From contig NZ_MPPL01000001.1 in assembly GCF_001911425.1 (NCBI RefSeq), positions 1,380,318 to 1,437,473 on the forward strand: a DNA stretch of 57,156 nt, written 5' to 3'. The notes under the pieces were generated by a model that made no database searches, was not told the origin of the DNA, and worked only from the letters and a program-made list of their open reading frames with translations. Below, piece by piece: positions 1 to 8,446 of this stretch. Made by a program: the position numbers and the translations under genes. This DNA is from Mucilaginibacter polytrichastri (GTDB lineage Bacteria > Bacteroidota > Bacteroidia > Sphingobacteriales > Sphingobacteriaceae). Numbering within the stretch: position 1 is the first letter of the stretch; every line of letters starts with the position of its first letter.

Positions 1-76
1 CCAACGCCTGTGTACCGATACTACCGGTTGAGCCCAGAATGGCTATGTTTTTCAGACGATTATTTATTTCAGACAT
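1..76 (-). CDS. dxr: 1-deoxy-D-xylulose 5-phosphate reductoisomerase, N-terminal fragment
   Basis: Only the first 25 codons are inside the window; the gene runs off the left edge. The minus strand from the ATG at 76 reads MSEINNRLKNIAILGSTGSI and then GTQAL. The ILGSTGSIGTQ segment is the NADPH-binding Rossmann motif typical of Dxr (IspC), which makes MEP in the non-mevalonate isoprenoid pathway. It is the last gene of a minus-strand series, 64 bp after the GH3-family gene, and may be cotranscribed with it. The short length limits certainty, but this motif at the very N terminus is characteristic. Confidence 0.8.
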   Translation of the reverse strand, partial: MSEINNRLKNIAILGSTGSIGTQAL

Positions 77-140
77 GTTTAAAGCCGGAACTCTTTTTAA
101 TTATATAAATTTTAAGGACGGGCCTTAAAGGTTAAAGTTA

Positions 141-1643
141 TTAATTTAATATATATTCTGTAAGCTGATCGGCAATCTTTCTGTCGTTAGAGAGCCGGGG
201 TACTTTATTTTGCCCGCCCAGTTTACCTTCAGCACGCATATAATCAACAAATGCATTCTTTTTTAATACTTTGACTATTAAAGGCTGCAAAATGTTACCC
301 TCAATAAGGTCGGCATAGTAAATATTTTTTATCTGAAGTACCTTATCTACTTTTTGCGAGAATGCTTTAAGGTCTGCAGGAGCCTTTCCAAATTCGATAA
401 ACCACTCGTGGTAAGGTAGTTGCCCGGCAGGCGCGTTAACTTGGGGGGCTACGGTAAATTCAACCACGTCGAGGCCCTCTTCGGCGGCAATTTTCATCAA
501 TGCATGCTCCACTTCTTCGCCTATCACGTGCTCGCCAAAGGCAGAGATATAATGTTTAATACGCCCGGTAACCAGTATTTTGTAGGGGTTTTTAGAAACA
601 AACTTAATGGTATCACCTAAATTATAGCCCCATAAACCTGCGCTGGTATTTAAAATAAGCGCGTAGTTTTTATTCAATTCCACATCTTTTAAGCTGATGC
701 GGGTAGGCTTGTCGTTAAAAAATTCTTCGGCCGGGATAAACTCATAAAACATGCCGGCATCAACCAGCAGCAGCAGGCTTTTATCTTTTTGCGAATTTTG
801 GAAAGCAATAAAACCCTCAGATGCAGGGTAAGTTTCGATGGTATCAATGGCAAAACCGATACTTTCTTCAATCCGGGCGCGGTAGGGCTCGTAGTTTACA
901 CCACCGTACACAAACAGTTTAAAATTGGGGAAAATGTCTTTGATCTTTTTGCCGCCTGTTTTGGCTGATAGCCTGTCGAAATACATCTGGCACCAGGGTG
1001 GTATGCCCGAAATAAGGCGCATATCCTGCTTAATGGTTTCATCAACAATGGCTTCTACCTTTTCTTCCCAGTCTTCAATGCAATTGGTTTTGTAGGTAGG
1101 CATGCGGTTCCCCTGTAAATATATGGGTACATGGTGGGCTACAATGCCCGATAAGCGGCCTACCGGGATATTGCTCACTTCATGCATTTCGGGGCTGCCC
1201 TGCAAGAATATCATTTTACCGTCCAGCGCACTGGTATTGCCGGTTTCGTAAGCGTAATTTAACAAGGCATTACGCGCAGCAGTAATGTGCTCAGGCATGC
1301 TTTGTTTAGAAATAGGGATATATTTTACGCCCGATGTGGTACCTGATGTTTTTGCCAGGTACGCCGGTTGGCCTGGCCAGAGCACATCGTCATCGCCACG
1401 CATAATACGGTCTATATAGGGGCGAAGCTCTTCATAATCGCGTATGGGTACGCGTGCCTTAAAATCTTCGTAAGTTTTTATATTGGCAAAACCATGGTCG
1501 ATACCAAAAACGGTAGCGGTAGCTTCATTTACCAGGTATTGAAAAGTTTTATTCTGCAACCCAATTCCGTTTTTGCGCATGTTCTCGATTTGCTTTTGCG
1601 CAATACCTGCATATAGCTTGCCAATAAATGCTTTTAAGCCCAT
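141..1643 (-). CDS. GH3 auxin-responsive-promoter family protein (acyl-adenylating enzyme)
   Basis: This 500-residue protein belongs to the GH3 branch of the ANL adenylating enzymes. The three ATP/AMP-binding motifs can be seen: KTSGTTSGVKYIPIS near residue 100 (motif I), YPASEGF near residue 275 (motif II) and YNLGDTIKF near residue 345 (motif III). Plant members join amino acids to acyl acids such as jasmonate and auxin. The substrate of the Bacteroidota members is not known to me. The protein has no signal peptide and should be cytoplasmic. It starts 2 bp after the stop of the membrane-protein gene, so the two are probably translated from one mRNA, with dxr following. Confidence 0.88.
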   Translation of the reverse strand: MGLKAFIGKLYAGIAQKQIENMRKNGIGLQNKTFQYLVNEATATVFGIDHGFANIKTYEDFKARVPIRDYEELRPYIDRIMRGDDDVLWPGQPAYLAKTSGTTSGVKYIPISKQSMPEHITAARNALLNYAYETGNTSALDGKMIFLQGSPEMHEVSNIPVGRLSGIVAHHVPIYLQGNRMPTYKTNCIEDWEEKVEAIVDETIKQDMRLISGIPPWCQMYFDRLSAKTGGKKIKDIFPNFKLFVYGGVNYEPYRARIEESIGFAIDTIETYPASEGFIAFQNSQKDKSLLLLVDAGMFYEFIPAEEFFNDKPTRISLKDVELNKNYALILNTSAGLWGYNLGDTIKFVSKNPYKILVTGRIKHYISAFGEHVIGEEVEHALMKIAAEEGLDVVEFTVAPQVNAPAGQLPYHEWFIEFGKAPADLKAFSQKVDKVLQIKNIYYADLIEGNILQPLIVKVLKKNAFVDYMRAEGKLGGQNKVPRLSNDRKIADQLTEYILN

Positions 1644-1645
1644 GG

Positions 1646-2380
1646 TTAAATAGTTTCGGTAACGTCATCGTCTACATCCATGTGGCTGTAAATTAATTTA
1701 CGGTAAGCCACAATCAAAACGATATTTACAAACGGATAAGTAATAATAATAGCCAAGGTTGCTGCCGGGAAAAACTGTGCTATTTGTACCGGTATGGCAA
1801 TAAACAGCAATATAATAAGCATTAAGCCAATGATTTTCCAAAGGTTGTTATCGCTAAGCCTGAAACTTTGGGTAAGCGATTCTATGGGGCCAGAATTATC
1901 ATCAACAATAAAGCTTATGTAAAACATCCAGCGGAAAGCTAAATATAAACCGGCCAGTAAGCCAATGGTACGGCCAATGTAAATACCAATGGGGTAATTT
2001 ATAAAGCAGTAATCTAGCAGTTTTAAGTAAGTAATAAGTACAACAGCCAGCAAAAATATTACAATGATGTAGTTAAATACCATCCGGAATGTTGGTATGA
2101 TCTGGCTAAATTCAAATTCGTAAAACTCACTGTCAATTAGTGTGAATATAAGTTTATACAACCCCAGCGTTGTGTATCCCTGTACAATTAAAATAACTAC
2201 TGAAAGCATCATCTGCGCCCAAAAACTATCAATGGATGAAATAACAAATTCGCCCAAAAAGCCCACCACAGTAAGTATGAGAAATATGATAGCCGAATAA
2301 ACCACTATGGTAACAAGGTTGGATTTCAGGATATTCCATGACGTTTTAATAGTTTCTGCAATAGAAAAAGGATGATACAT
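1646..2380 (-). CDS. Polytopic membrane protein, function unknown
   Basis: The 244-residue product is very hydrophobic, with about six membrane segments (roughly residues 20-45, 58-80, 100-122, 132-152, 185-203 and 208-228). It ends in an acidic tail (DVDDDVTET). The general look resembles the DUF975 or glycerophosphodiester-phosphodiesterase membrane-domain type, but no diagnostic motif is visible and I do not assign a function. It lies 5 bp after the upstream glycosyltransferase gene and 2 bp before the GH3-family gene. That tight packing ties it to envelope or glycan work by context only. Confidence 0.8.
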   Translation of the reverse strand: MYHPFSIAETIKTSWNILKSNLVTIVVYSAIIFLILTVVGFLGEFVISSIDSFWAQMMLSVVILIVQGYTTLGLYKLIFTLIDSEFYEFEFSQIIPTFRMVFNYIIVIFLLAVVLITYLKLLDYCFINYPIGIYIGRTIGLLAGLYLAFRWMFYISFIVDDNSGPIESLTQSFRLSDNNLWKIIGLMLIILLFIAIPVQIAQFFPAATLAIIITYPFVNIVLIVAYRKLIYSHMDVDDDVTETI

Positions 2381-2385
2381 ACCCG

Positions 2386-3354
2386 TTATGACTGTTTAAA
2401 AATTACGCGCTTCCAAAAATCCTGTATAAATCCTAACCCGTAAGCGGTTAACTGTATAAAGGCAGCTATTATGCTCAAAAATGCAACTTTTACCGATTTG
2501 TTTTTACTCCAGGCATGAAAAAATATCAACAAAATTAACACAGCCAATAAAAAGTTGCAAAGTATGGCTACAGGCCACATTAGCATGTTGGAAACTAGTG
2601 TAAATGCCAATAACAGCGTGAACCCGGCCGGAAAGAAATGCACCAGTTTTAAGCTGCCGGGAAAGAATTTGTAAATATTAATACGCGCCCTACCAAAAAA
2701 GTGCAGCTGCTTGTAAAACTGGTAAAAACTGGTACGGCGCTTATGGTAAACTTTTGCATCCGGTATCAGCCCGATTTTGAAGCCCATGGAATGGATGCGG
2801 ATACTGTATTCAATATCTTCGCCCAAACGGGTAATGATAAAGCCACCTGCTTTTTCCCATACCTGGCGCGATATGCCCATGTTAAAGCTACGCGGATGAA
2901 ACTGGCCGATGCCCTTTTTGTTACCCCTGATACCGCCGGTTGTAAAAGGCGACGTCATGGAATAGCTGATGGCTTTTTGGATGGGGGTAAAGGATGGGTG
3001 TGCATCATCTGGCCCGCCGTAAGCATCCAGCCAGTTGCTTTGCAGGCTGTTGTTAACCGTTTCTAAATAATCGGGTGGGATAAGGCAATCCGAATCGAAA
3101 ATAATAAAGTAATCGCCTTCGGCACGCTCAAAGCCGAAGTTACGGGCAAAGCCCTGGCCCTCATTAGGTTTAACAAAATAGCGAACGTTTAATTTATCTG
3201 TAAAGCTATCAACAATTGCGGCAGCATCCTTAACAGAACCATCCTCAATTACCAATACCTCAAATTGTTTATAGGTTTGCAATACCAGCGTTTCCAGCAG
3301 TTCTTTAATTTCCTGCGGCCGATTGTATAGCGGTATGATGATGGAGAAAAGCAT
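2386..3354 (-). CDS. Family 2 glycosyltransferase with C-terminal membrane segments
   Basis: This is a GT-A fold glycosyltransferase of 322 residues. It begins with the GT2 signature (IIPLYNRPQEIKELL), has an IEDGS motif near residue 36 and the metal-binding FDSDC segment near residue 88. A GEDIEYSIR segment near residue 180 matches the acceptor/base region. Two or three hydrophobic helices after residue 240 should hold it at the inner face of the cytoplasmic membrane. The sugar donor and acceptor cannot be read from sequence. It is followed closely by the membrane protein and GH3 genes, and preceded by a second GT2 gene across a 108-bp repeat. Confidence 0.9.
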   Translation of the reverse strand: MLFSIIIPLYNRPQEIKELLETLVLQTYKQFEVLVIEDGSVKDAAAIVDSFTDKLNVRYFVKPNEGQGFARNFGFERAEGDYFIIFDSDCLIPPDYLETVNNSLQSNWLDAYGGPDDAHPSFTPIQKAISYSMTSPFTTGGIRGNKKGIGQFHPRSFNMGISRQVWEKAGGFIITRLGEDIEYSIRIHSMGFKIGLIPDAKVYHKRRTSFYQFYKQLHFFGRARINIYKFFPGSLKLVHFFPAGFTLLLAFTLVSNMLMWPVAILCNFLLAVLILLIFFHAWSKNKSVKVAFLSIIAAFIQLTAYGLGFIQDFWKRVIFKQS

Positions 3355-3360
3355 TTTTTA

Positions 3361-3464
3361 GATATTTCGAATTTCGGATGTTCGATTTCGAATTTATTTT
3401 TCTTGATTATTTTTTGTTTTCATAATTTCTGACATCCGAAATCGAACATTCGAAATCCGAAATC
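3361..3464. repeat. Imperfect inverted repeat built from ATTTCG units
   Basis: The gap between the two glycosyltransferase genes is almost wholly an inverted repeat. The left arm contains ATTTCGGATGTTCGATTTCG and the right arm its near complement (CGAAATCGAACATTCGAAAT), separated by an AT-rich loop of about 30 bp. The right arm reaches into the stop codon of the upstream gene at 3463-3465. The look is that of a dispersed intergenic repeat and not of a terminator, since no T-tract follows. Confidence 0.75.
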
Positions 3465-4413
3465 AGACTGTTTCTTCTACCTGGTATTTGTTACGGTCAT
3501 TGGAGCTGCGGGCAACCAATTCTGAAACGAAGCCGGTTAAAAATAGTTGCGAACCCAATATAATTGCTACCAGCGCGATGTAGAATAGTGGATTGTCTGT
3601 GGCATCGCGGTATTTCTCATTGTGTGCAATATGATAAAGTTTTTCGCTGATGATCCAAACGGTAATAATTAAACCAGCCAAAAAGCTCAATGTGCCCATT
3701 GCGCCAAAAAAGTGCATAGGGCGTTTACCAAACTTACCCACGAAGAAGATAGATAGCAGATCTAAAAAACCGTTAACAAAGCGGCTCATCCCAAATTTTG
3801 TGGTGCCATATTTGCGGGCACGGTGCTCCACCACCTGTTCACCAATTTTGGTGAAACCGGCCCATTTGGCCAGTACGGGGATGTAGCGGTGCATTTCGCC
3901 ATATACCTCTATGTTTTTTACCACGGTTTTGCGGTAGGCTTTCAATCCGCAGTTAAAATCGTGCAGGTTATCAATGCCAGACATGCTGCGGGTTGCGGCA
4001 TTAAACAATTTGGTAGGGATGGTTTTGCTTATCGGATCGTATCGCTTGGCTTTCCAACCCGATATAAGATCAAATTTCTCTTCAACAATGCGGCGGTACA
4101 GTTCGGGGATCTCATCAGGGCTATCCTGCAAATCGGCATCCATGGTGATTACTACATTGCCTTTAACAGCCTCAAAGCCGGTATTCAGCGCTGCAGATTT
4201 ACCATAATTACGTCTGAATTTGATGCCTCTGATAGCAGGATTGGCCTGATTAAGCTCGCAGATCATTTCCCACGAACCATCCTTGCTGCCATCATCAACC
4301 AAGATGATCTCATAGCTGAAATTATTTTCGGCCATTACACGGCTTATCCATGCGGTTAACTCGGGTAACGATTCAACCTCGTTGTATAAAGGTACTACTA
4401 CAGATATATCCAT
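3463..4413 (-). CDS. Family 2 glycosyltransferase, GtrB/ArnC-like polyprenyl-phosphate sugar transferase
   Basis: The 316-residue protein has the layout of the dolichyl/undecaprenyl-phosphate glycosyltransferases: a GT-A domain (SVVVPLYNEVESLPEL at residues 4-19, ILVDDGSKDG near 37, TMDADLQDSPDEI near 91) followed by two membrane helices at about 230-255 and 278-302. Such enzymes load a sugar onto undecaprenyl phosphate for use outside the membrane, in lipid or glycan modification. It heads a minus-strand run with the second GT2, the membrane protein and the GH3-family enzyme. The exact sugar is not predictable from the sequence alone. Confidence 0.9.
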   Translation of the reverse strand: MDISVVVPLYNEVESLPELTAWISRVMAENNFSYEIILVDDGSKDGSWEMICELNQANPAIRGIKFRRNYGKSAALNTGFEAVKGNVVITMDADLQDSPDEIPELYRRIVEEKFDLISGWKAKRYDPISKTIPTKLFNAATRSMSGIDNLHDFNCGLKAYRKTVVKNIEVYGEMHRYIPVLAKWAGFTKIGEQVVEHRARKYGTTKFGMSRFVNGFLDLLSIFFVGKFGKRPMHFFGAMGTLSFLAGLIITVWIISEKLYHIAHNEKYRDATDNPLFYIALVAIILGSQLFLTGFVSELVARSSNDRNKYQVEETV

Positions 4414-4604
4414 TTAGTGTATGACGTGCAGCAACCACGAAAATTGCATTAGATTATGAATTTCGCAGATGTAAAGTTTCTGCAAAAATATAAAAAAGCT
4501 TGGTTGTTTTGGTGTTCAATAGTTCATAGGTTCAATAGTTCGCCCGGGCCTGTAACAGGGTAATTAACAAACTGCTTCCAGTCAAATTAAAATATTAATT
4601 GTAC

Positions 4605-4620
4605 TGACACACTTGTGTCA
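4605..4620. promoter_or_regulatory. Operator-like palindrome TGACACA-CT-TGTGTCA
   Basis: Two perfect 7-bp arms are separated by 2 bp. This size and symmetry suit a dimeric TetR-type or similar regulator. It lies about 190 bp upstream of the glycosyltransferase start at 4413 and about 260 bp beyond the end of the epimerase gene, so no gene is clearly controlled by it. It could also be chance. Confidence 0.35.
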
Positions 4621-4749
4621 CGAAAAATGTGAAAATAAGGTTTGAACTTAGTACTGTCCATTTAAAGTATAAGATTACAATGGGTATGCTGATAATTCAA
4701 TCGGCAGAAATAGAAAGGAATATTATGTAATGGTTCTATGAAAAAACAC

Positions 4750-4826
4750 CGTCATTGCTAGAAACAAAGCAATCCCGATATACAGAGTCGCTCTGTAAAG
4801 TTCGCGATTGCTTCGTACCAATGACG
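4750..4826. repeat. REP-like inverted repeat (CGTCATTG ... CAATGACG)
   Basis: The outer arms CGTCATTG and CAATGACG are perfect complements. The inner parts AAGCAATC and GATTGCTT also pair, giving a 77-bp foldback element in a non-coding gap. It matches the class of short GTCATTGC-type palindromes spread between genes in Bacteroidota. A decayed relative may lie near 28620-28655, just after the AlbA_2 gene. Confidence 0.7.
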
Positions 4827-4880
4827 AGCATGGAAAAGCAATGTGCTTAATCCAATTAATTAACGGGCGTCACAACCTAA

Positions 4881-5942
4881 TTATTTCACTTTTAAATTGT
4901 AGAACTCTTTAAACCATTTCACAAATTCATTAATACCGCTTTGTATATCTGTTTTAGGGTGATAATTAAAATCGTTTTCGAGGTCGCTCATATCGGCATC
5001 GGTAGAGAGTACATCGCCGGGTTGCATTGGCAGCATATTTTTAATGGCCTTTTTACCAACAGCATTTTCAATAGCCTCGATAAAGCTAAGCAGTTTAACA
5101 GGCGAAGAATTGCCAATATTGTACAATTGGTACGGCGCACTCGAGGTGGCCGGATCCGGGTGTTTGTTGTCCCAGTTTGGGTTGGCAGCTGCGGGCTTGT
5201 TAATTACACGGATAACACCCTCTACAATATCATCGATATAGGTAAAATCGCGCTGCATTTCGCCGTTGTTATAAACGTTAATGGGTTTGCCTTTAATAAT
5301 GGCATCGGCAAAGCTAAAATAAGCCATATCAGGTCTTCCCCATGGGCCGTATACGGTAAAGAAACGCAGGCCGGTAGTTGGTATATTGTATAAATGGCTA
5401 TAGCTGTGCGCCATCATTTCGTTGCTTTTTTTGCTGGCTGCATATAAACTCACCGGGTGGTCGGCACCCTGGTGTACCGAAAACGGCGTGTTGGCGTTTA
5501 AGCCATAAACACTGGAACTGCTGGCGAAAACCAGATGCTTAACCTGGCTGTGGCGGCAACCTTCTAATATGCTTAAAAAGCCCGAAAGGTTACTCAAAGC
5601 GTAATCATACGGATTGGTGATAGAATAACGTACACCTGCCTGGGCTGCCAAATGGCATACCACATCAAACTGGTGAATTTCAAAAAGTTCTTTAACCTTG
5701 TTTTTATCGGCAATATCTATTTTAATGAAGCTGTAGTTAGGATATACATCGCTTTGGATAGGGGCACTGCTGGTAAGCATGTTGATGTTGATACCACTGG
5801 CCTTAAGGCGGCCGTATTTGAGGTTAACATCGTAATAGTCGTTAATATTATCAACACCTATTACTTCATACTGTAAAGCAGCCAGCCTTTGGGCTACAAA
5901 AAAACCAATAAATCCGGCGGTGCCTGTAACTAATATCTTCAT
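4881..5942 (-). CDS. NAD-dependent epimerase, UDP-glucuronate 4-epimerase type
   Basis: This is an extended SDR of 353 residues. The Rossmann motif GTAGFIG is at residues 7-13, followed by DNINDYYDVNLKYGRL, a segment typical of UDP-glucuronate/UDP-galacturonate 4-epimerases (CapI, GAE). The catalytic SSS and YAASK motifs are present (the latter near residue 167), and TVYGPWGRPDMA is the usual substrate-loop sequence. It converts a nucleotide sugar used for capsule or exopolysaccharide. It is a single gene, set apart from the glycosyltransferases by 467 bp. A TACCTTTG -7-like box at 5958-5951 lies only about 10 bp before the ATG. Confidence 0.9.
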   Translation of the reverse strand: MKILVTGTAGFIGFFVAQRLAALQYEVIGVDNINDYYDVNLKYGRLKASGININMLTSSAPIQSDVYPNYSFIKIDIADKNKVKELFEIHQFDVVCHLAAQAGVRYSITNPYDYALSNLSGFLSILEGCRHSQVKHLVFASSSSVYGLNANTPFSVHQGADHPVSLYAASKKSNEMMAHSYSHLYNIPTTGLRFFTVYGPWGRPDMAYFSFADAIIKGKPINVYNNGEMQRDFTYIDDIVEGVIRVINKPAAANPNWDNKHPDPATSSAPYQLYNIGNSSPVKLLSFIEAIENAVGKKAIKNMLPMQPGDVLSTDADMSDLENDFNYHPKTDIQSGINEFVKWFKEFYNLKVK

Positions 5943-6101
5943 ATAATGGGCAAAGGTAATTTATTTCGGAATACGGATGTTAGGTGCCGTATTTATAGGG
6001 GGCTTTGCTTGTTGTGGTAAACGGCGTGGAGCAATGATTTATTGTTGGAGGTTATCAAGCCCTCTCCAAGGGAGAGGGTTATATGAGACTTTTACTGGTA
6101 A

Positions 6102-7598
6102 TTACTCTACCAATTTCAAAACCTTACTGGTTCTTTCGCGCGTAGCGTTAGCCAATGTCGCATTCTTGGCTAATGATTGGCCATAAGATGGGATCATTTG
6201 TTTCAGCTTGGCTTGCCAATCAGATGTTTGGGCCTGTGCTTTAAAACAACGCTCTATGAGGTGGATCATAATAGGTACAGATGTTGAAGCACCTGGCGAG
6301 GCACCCAACAATGCCGCTATGCTGCCATCGGAGGCGGTAACTACTTCGGTACCAAACTCCAGTACACCACCCAGGCGCGGGTCTTTTTTAATTACCTGCA
6401 CACGCTGGCCGGCAAATTCCAATTCCCAGTCTTCGGCTTTGGCGTTAGGGTAGTAGTCTTTAAGTGCGTTTAAGCGATCTGCCGGTGATTGCAGAACCTG
6501 GCTGATGAGGTATCGCGTTAGCGGAATATTATCCATACCTGCTGATAACAGCGGGCGTAAATTATTTAGTTTGATGGATTTAAAAAGATCCAATAGCGAT
6601 CCCTTTTTTAAGAAACGGGTAGAAAAACCTGCATAAGGGCCAAATAAAAGGGCCTTGGTGCCATTAATCATCCGGGTATCTAAATGCGGCACAGACATTG
6701 GGGGCGAACCAACCGATGCCTTACCATATACTTTAGCCTGGTGGCGTTTAATAATAGTTTGATCTTTACAAACCAGCCATTGGCCGCTTACCGGGAAACC
6801 GCCGAAGCCTTTGCTTTCTGGTATGCCCGATTTTTGCAGCAGGGGCAATGCACCGCCGCCGGCACCAACAAATACAAATTTGGTTGTTATTTTACGACTG
6901 GTGCCGCTTACATGGTCTTTAACTTTTACTACCCAATTGCTGCCCTTGCGTTTAATGTCGGTAACATCATGCTGCAGATGCATGTTTACATCGGGCTGTA
7001 CTTTAAGGTAATTAAACAAACTGGTGGTTAACGTGCCGAAATTCACATCGGTGCCCAGGTCCATTTTAGTTGCTGATACTTTTTCATTAGGGTCGCGGCC
7101 TTCCATTACCAACGGAATCCATTCTTTCAATAGTGCGCTGTCTTCGCTGTACTGCATCCCCTTAAACAGATGATTTTTTGTAAGCGCTTCGTGGCGTTTT
7201 TTTAAGTACTCAACATTTTCTTCGCCCCAAACAAAACTCATGTGCGGCACAGAACTGATAAAGGTTTCGGCAGATTTGATAAAGCCCTGTTCAATTAAAT
7301 AAGCCCAAAATTCTTTTGATATCTCAAACTGCTCGGCAATTTTGATGGCCTTAGAGATATCAACCGTTCCGTCCTGAAGCTGCGGCGTATAATTTAACTC
7401 GCAAAAAGCCGAGTGCCCCGTACCTGCGTTATTCATCGCGTCCGAACTTTCTGCCGCAATAACGTCAAGTCGTTCAAATATTTCGATACTGAGATCGGGC
7501 TGCAGGGTTTTAAGCATAGCGCCAAGTGTAGCGCTCATGATGCCTGCACCAATTAAAATTACGTCGGCCTGTTGTTTTATAGCTGTTTGGGTACTCAT
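6102..7598 (-). CDS. mqo: Malate:quinone oxidoreductase
   Basis: The product oxidises malate to oxaloacetate and passes electrons to menaquinone at the membrane, as part of the TCA cycle. The N-terminal FAD motif ILIGAGIMSATLG is typical of Mqo, as are AGTGHSAFCELNYTP near residue 60 and the C-terminal LLGASPGASTSVPIM segment. I place the start at the ATG at 7598 (MSTQTAIKQQ), giving 498 residues, because the ten extra residues in the longer frame (MNVYVTFKYK) do not look like part of the family. It is a single gene, divergent from the small lipoprotein gene. Confidence 0.95.
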   Translation of the reverse strand: MSTQTAIKQQADVILIGAGIMSATLGAMLKTLQPDLSIEIFERLDVIAAESSDAMNNAGTGHSAFCELNYTPQLQDGTVDISKAIKIAEQFEISKEFWAYLIEQGFIKSAETFISSVPHMSFVWGEENVEYLKKRHEALTKNHLFKGMQYSEDSALLKEWIPLVMEGRDPNEKVSATKMDLGTDVNFGTLTTSLFNYLKVQPDVNMHLQHDVTDIKRKGSNWVVKVKDHVSGTSRKITTKFVFVGAGGGALPLLQKSGIPESKGFGGFPVSGQWLVCKDQTIIKRHQAKVYGKASVGSPPMSVPHLDTRMINGTKALLFGPYAGFSTRFLKKGSLLDLFKSIKLNNLRPLLSAGMDNIPLTRYLISQVLQSPADRLNALKDYYPNAKAEDWELEFAGQRVQVIKKDPRLGGVLEFGTEVVTASDGSIAALLGASPGASTSVPIMIHLIERCFKAQAQTSDWQAKLKQMIPSYGQSLAKNATLANATRERTSKVLKLVE

Positions 7599-7857
7599 TT
7601 TATATTTGAACGTTACATATACATTCAATCGGTTTGCATAATTAATAAAATATTTGCAGAGCTGATGACATTGCTTGCATTTTTACAATAAAGTTGCTTT
7701 AAAATTTTTTAAACAACGTTTAATACCCAAAACCTGTTTAGTTGCGGTATTGTTTCTGTACAGAAAGTAATAAAAGAAAACAGCGGCGGCTCTTCGCCTA
7801 CTTGTCATCATATCACACAAATCTTGCAACTATATGTATAATCATAAACCAATAATG

Positions 7858-8388
7858 ATGAAGAACATACATAGTTTATCCCTGCTATTATTTGCAGTTA
7901 CACTAACTGTAGCCTGCAACAATAATAAGCCGAAACCAATATCAAACAACATCAACAAAACCACTGTGATGGTTAATGATAGAAAAGACAGCGTGATTAA
8001 TAATCCGCAGAAAAATTATGGCAGCGCAACCATTTCAGATCCTTGTGCCAAGTTATTACTGCAAAATATACAAGCCAGTGATAGCTTTAAAGCAATTACA
8101 TCTGATAAATTACCTGCGGATATTAATTATACCATCAATTGGGTGGAAGCCCAGGAACCCAAAATATGTACAAACGGTACTAAAATAACTAATGGAATAG
8201 AGGTTGCCGTAAATGAAAATACCGGGAAAGACAAGTTTAAAATAGGCTCATACATTTACAATAACGAGGATGCCAAGCTGTATTACATTAACAATAGTAA
8301 TAAGTATGACGAGCTGAAAACTGTAGATGCTAATGCCTTAAAAAGGATTCGTAACGGTTGTTACTGGGGTGTGGCATCGCATAAGTAA
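7858..8388 (+). CDS. Small lipoprotein, function unknown
   Basis: The N terminus (MKNIHSLSLLLFAVTLTVAC) is a textbook type II signal peptide with lipobox TVAC, so the protein is exported and lipidated. About 155 residues follow, with a low-complexity Asn/Lys-rich linker and then a compact domain holding a conserved-looking Cys pair (DPCAKLL and EPKICTNG). I recognise no family. The ATG at 7858 gives the best signal peptide; ATGs at 7834 and 7855 are in frame and would lengthen it by 8 residues or 1. It is divergent from mqo. Confidence 0.75.
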   Translation: MKNIHSLSLLLFAVTLTVACNNNKPKPISNNINKTTVMVNDRKDSVINNPQKNYGSATISDPCAKLLLQNIQASDSFKAITSDKLPADINYTINWVEAQEPKICTNGTKITNGIEVAVNENTGKDKFKIGSYIYNNEDAKLYYINNSNKYDELKTVDANALKRIRNGCYWGVASHK

Positions 8389-8446
8389 AGGCAAATTATG
8401 TTATATAAAATGCATGGCTTAACTTCATCCCCACAAATAATAAAAC

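Larger units (their letters stand above)
4414..4880. other. Gene-free stretch with repeats and an orphan palindrome
   Basis: No convincing reading frame is present in these 467 bp. It holds two direct copies of GTTCAATAGTTC (4514-4525 and 4530-4541), the palindrome TGACACACTTGTGTCA (4605-4620), and a REP-like inverted repeat (4750-4826). A possible -7 box for the downstream-reading glycosyltransferase gene (TATTTTTG, minus strand, 4490-4483) is present but has no clear -33 partner. Confidence 0.6.

Noticed and set aside
3361..3464. CRISPR array
   Set aside because: The repeated motifs are inverted and without regular spacers; no cas gene is present.
3823..4359. 178-codon plus-strand frame
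   Set aside because: It is the antisense shadow of the GtrB-like glycosyltransferase gene, which has clear GT2 motifs.
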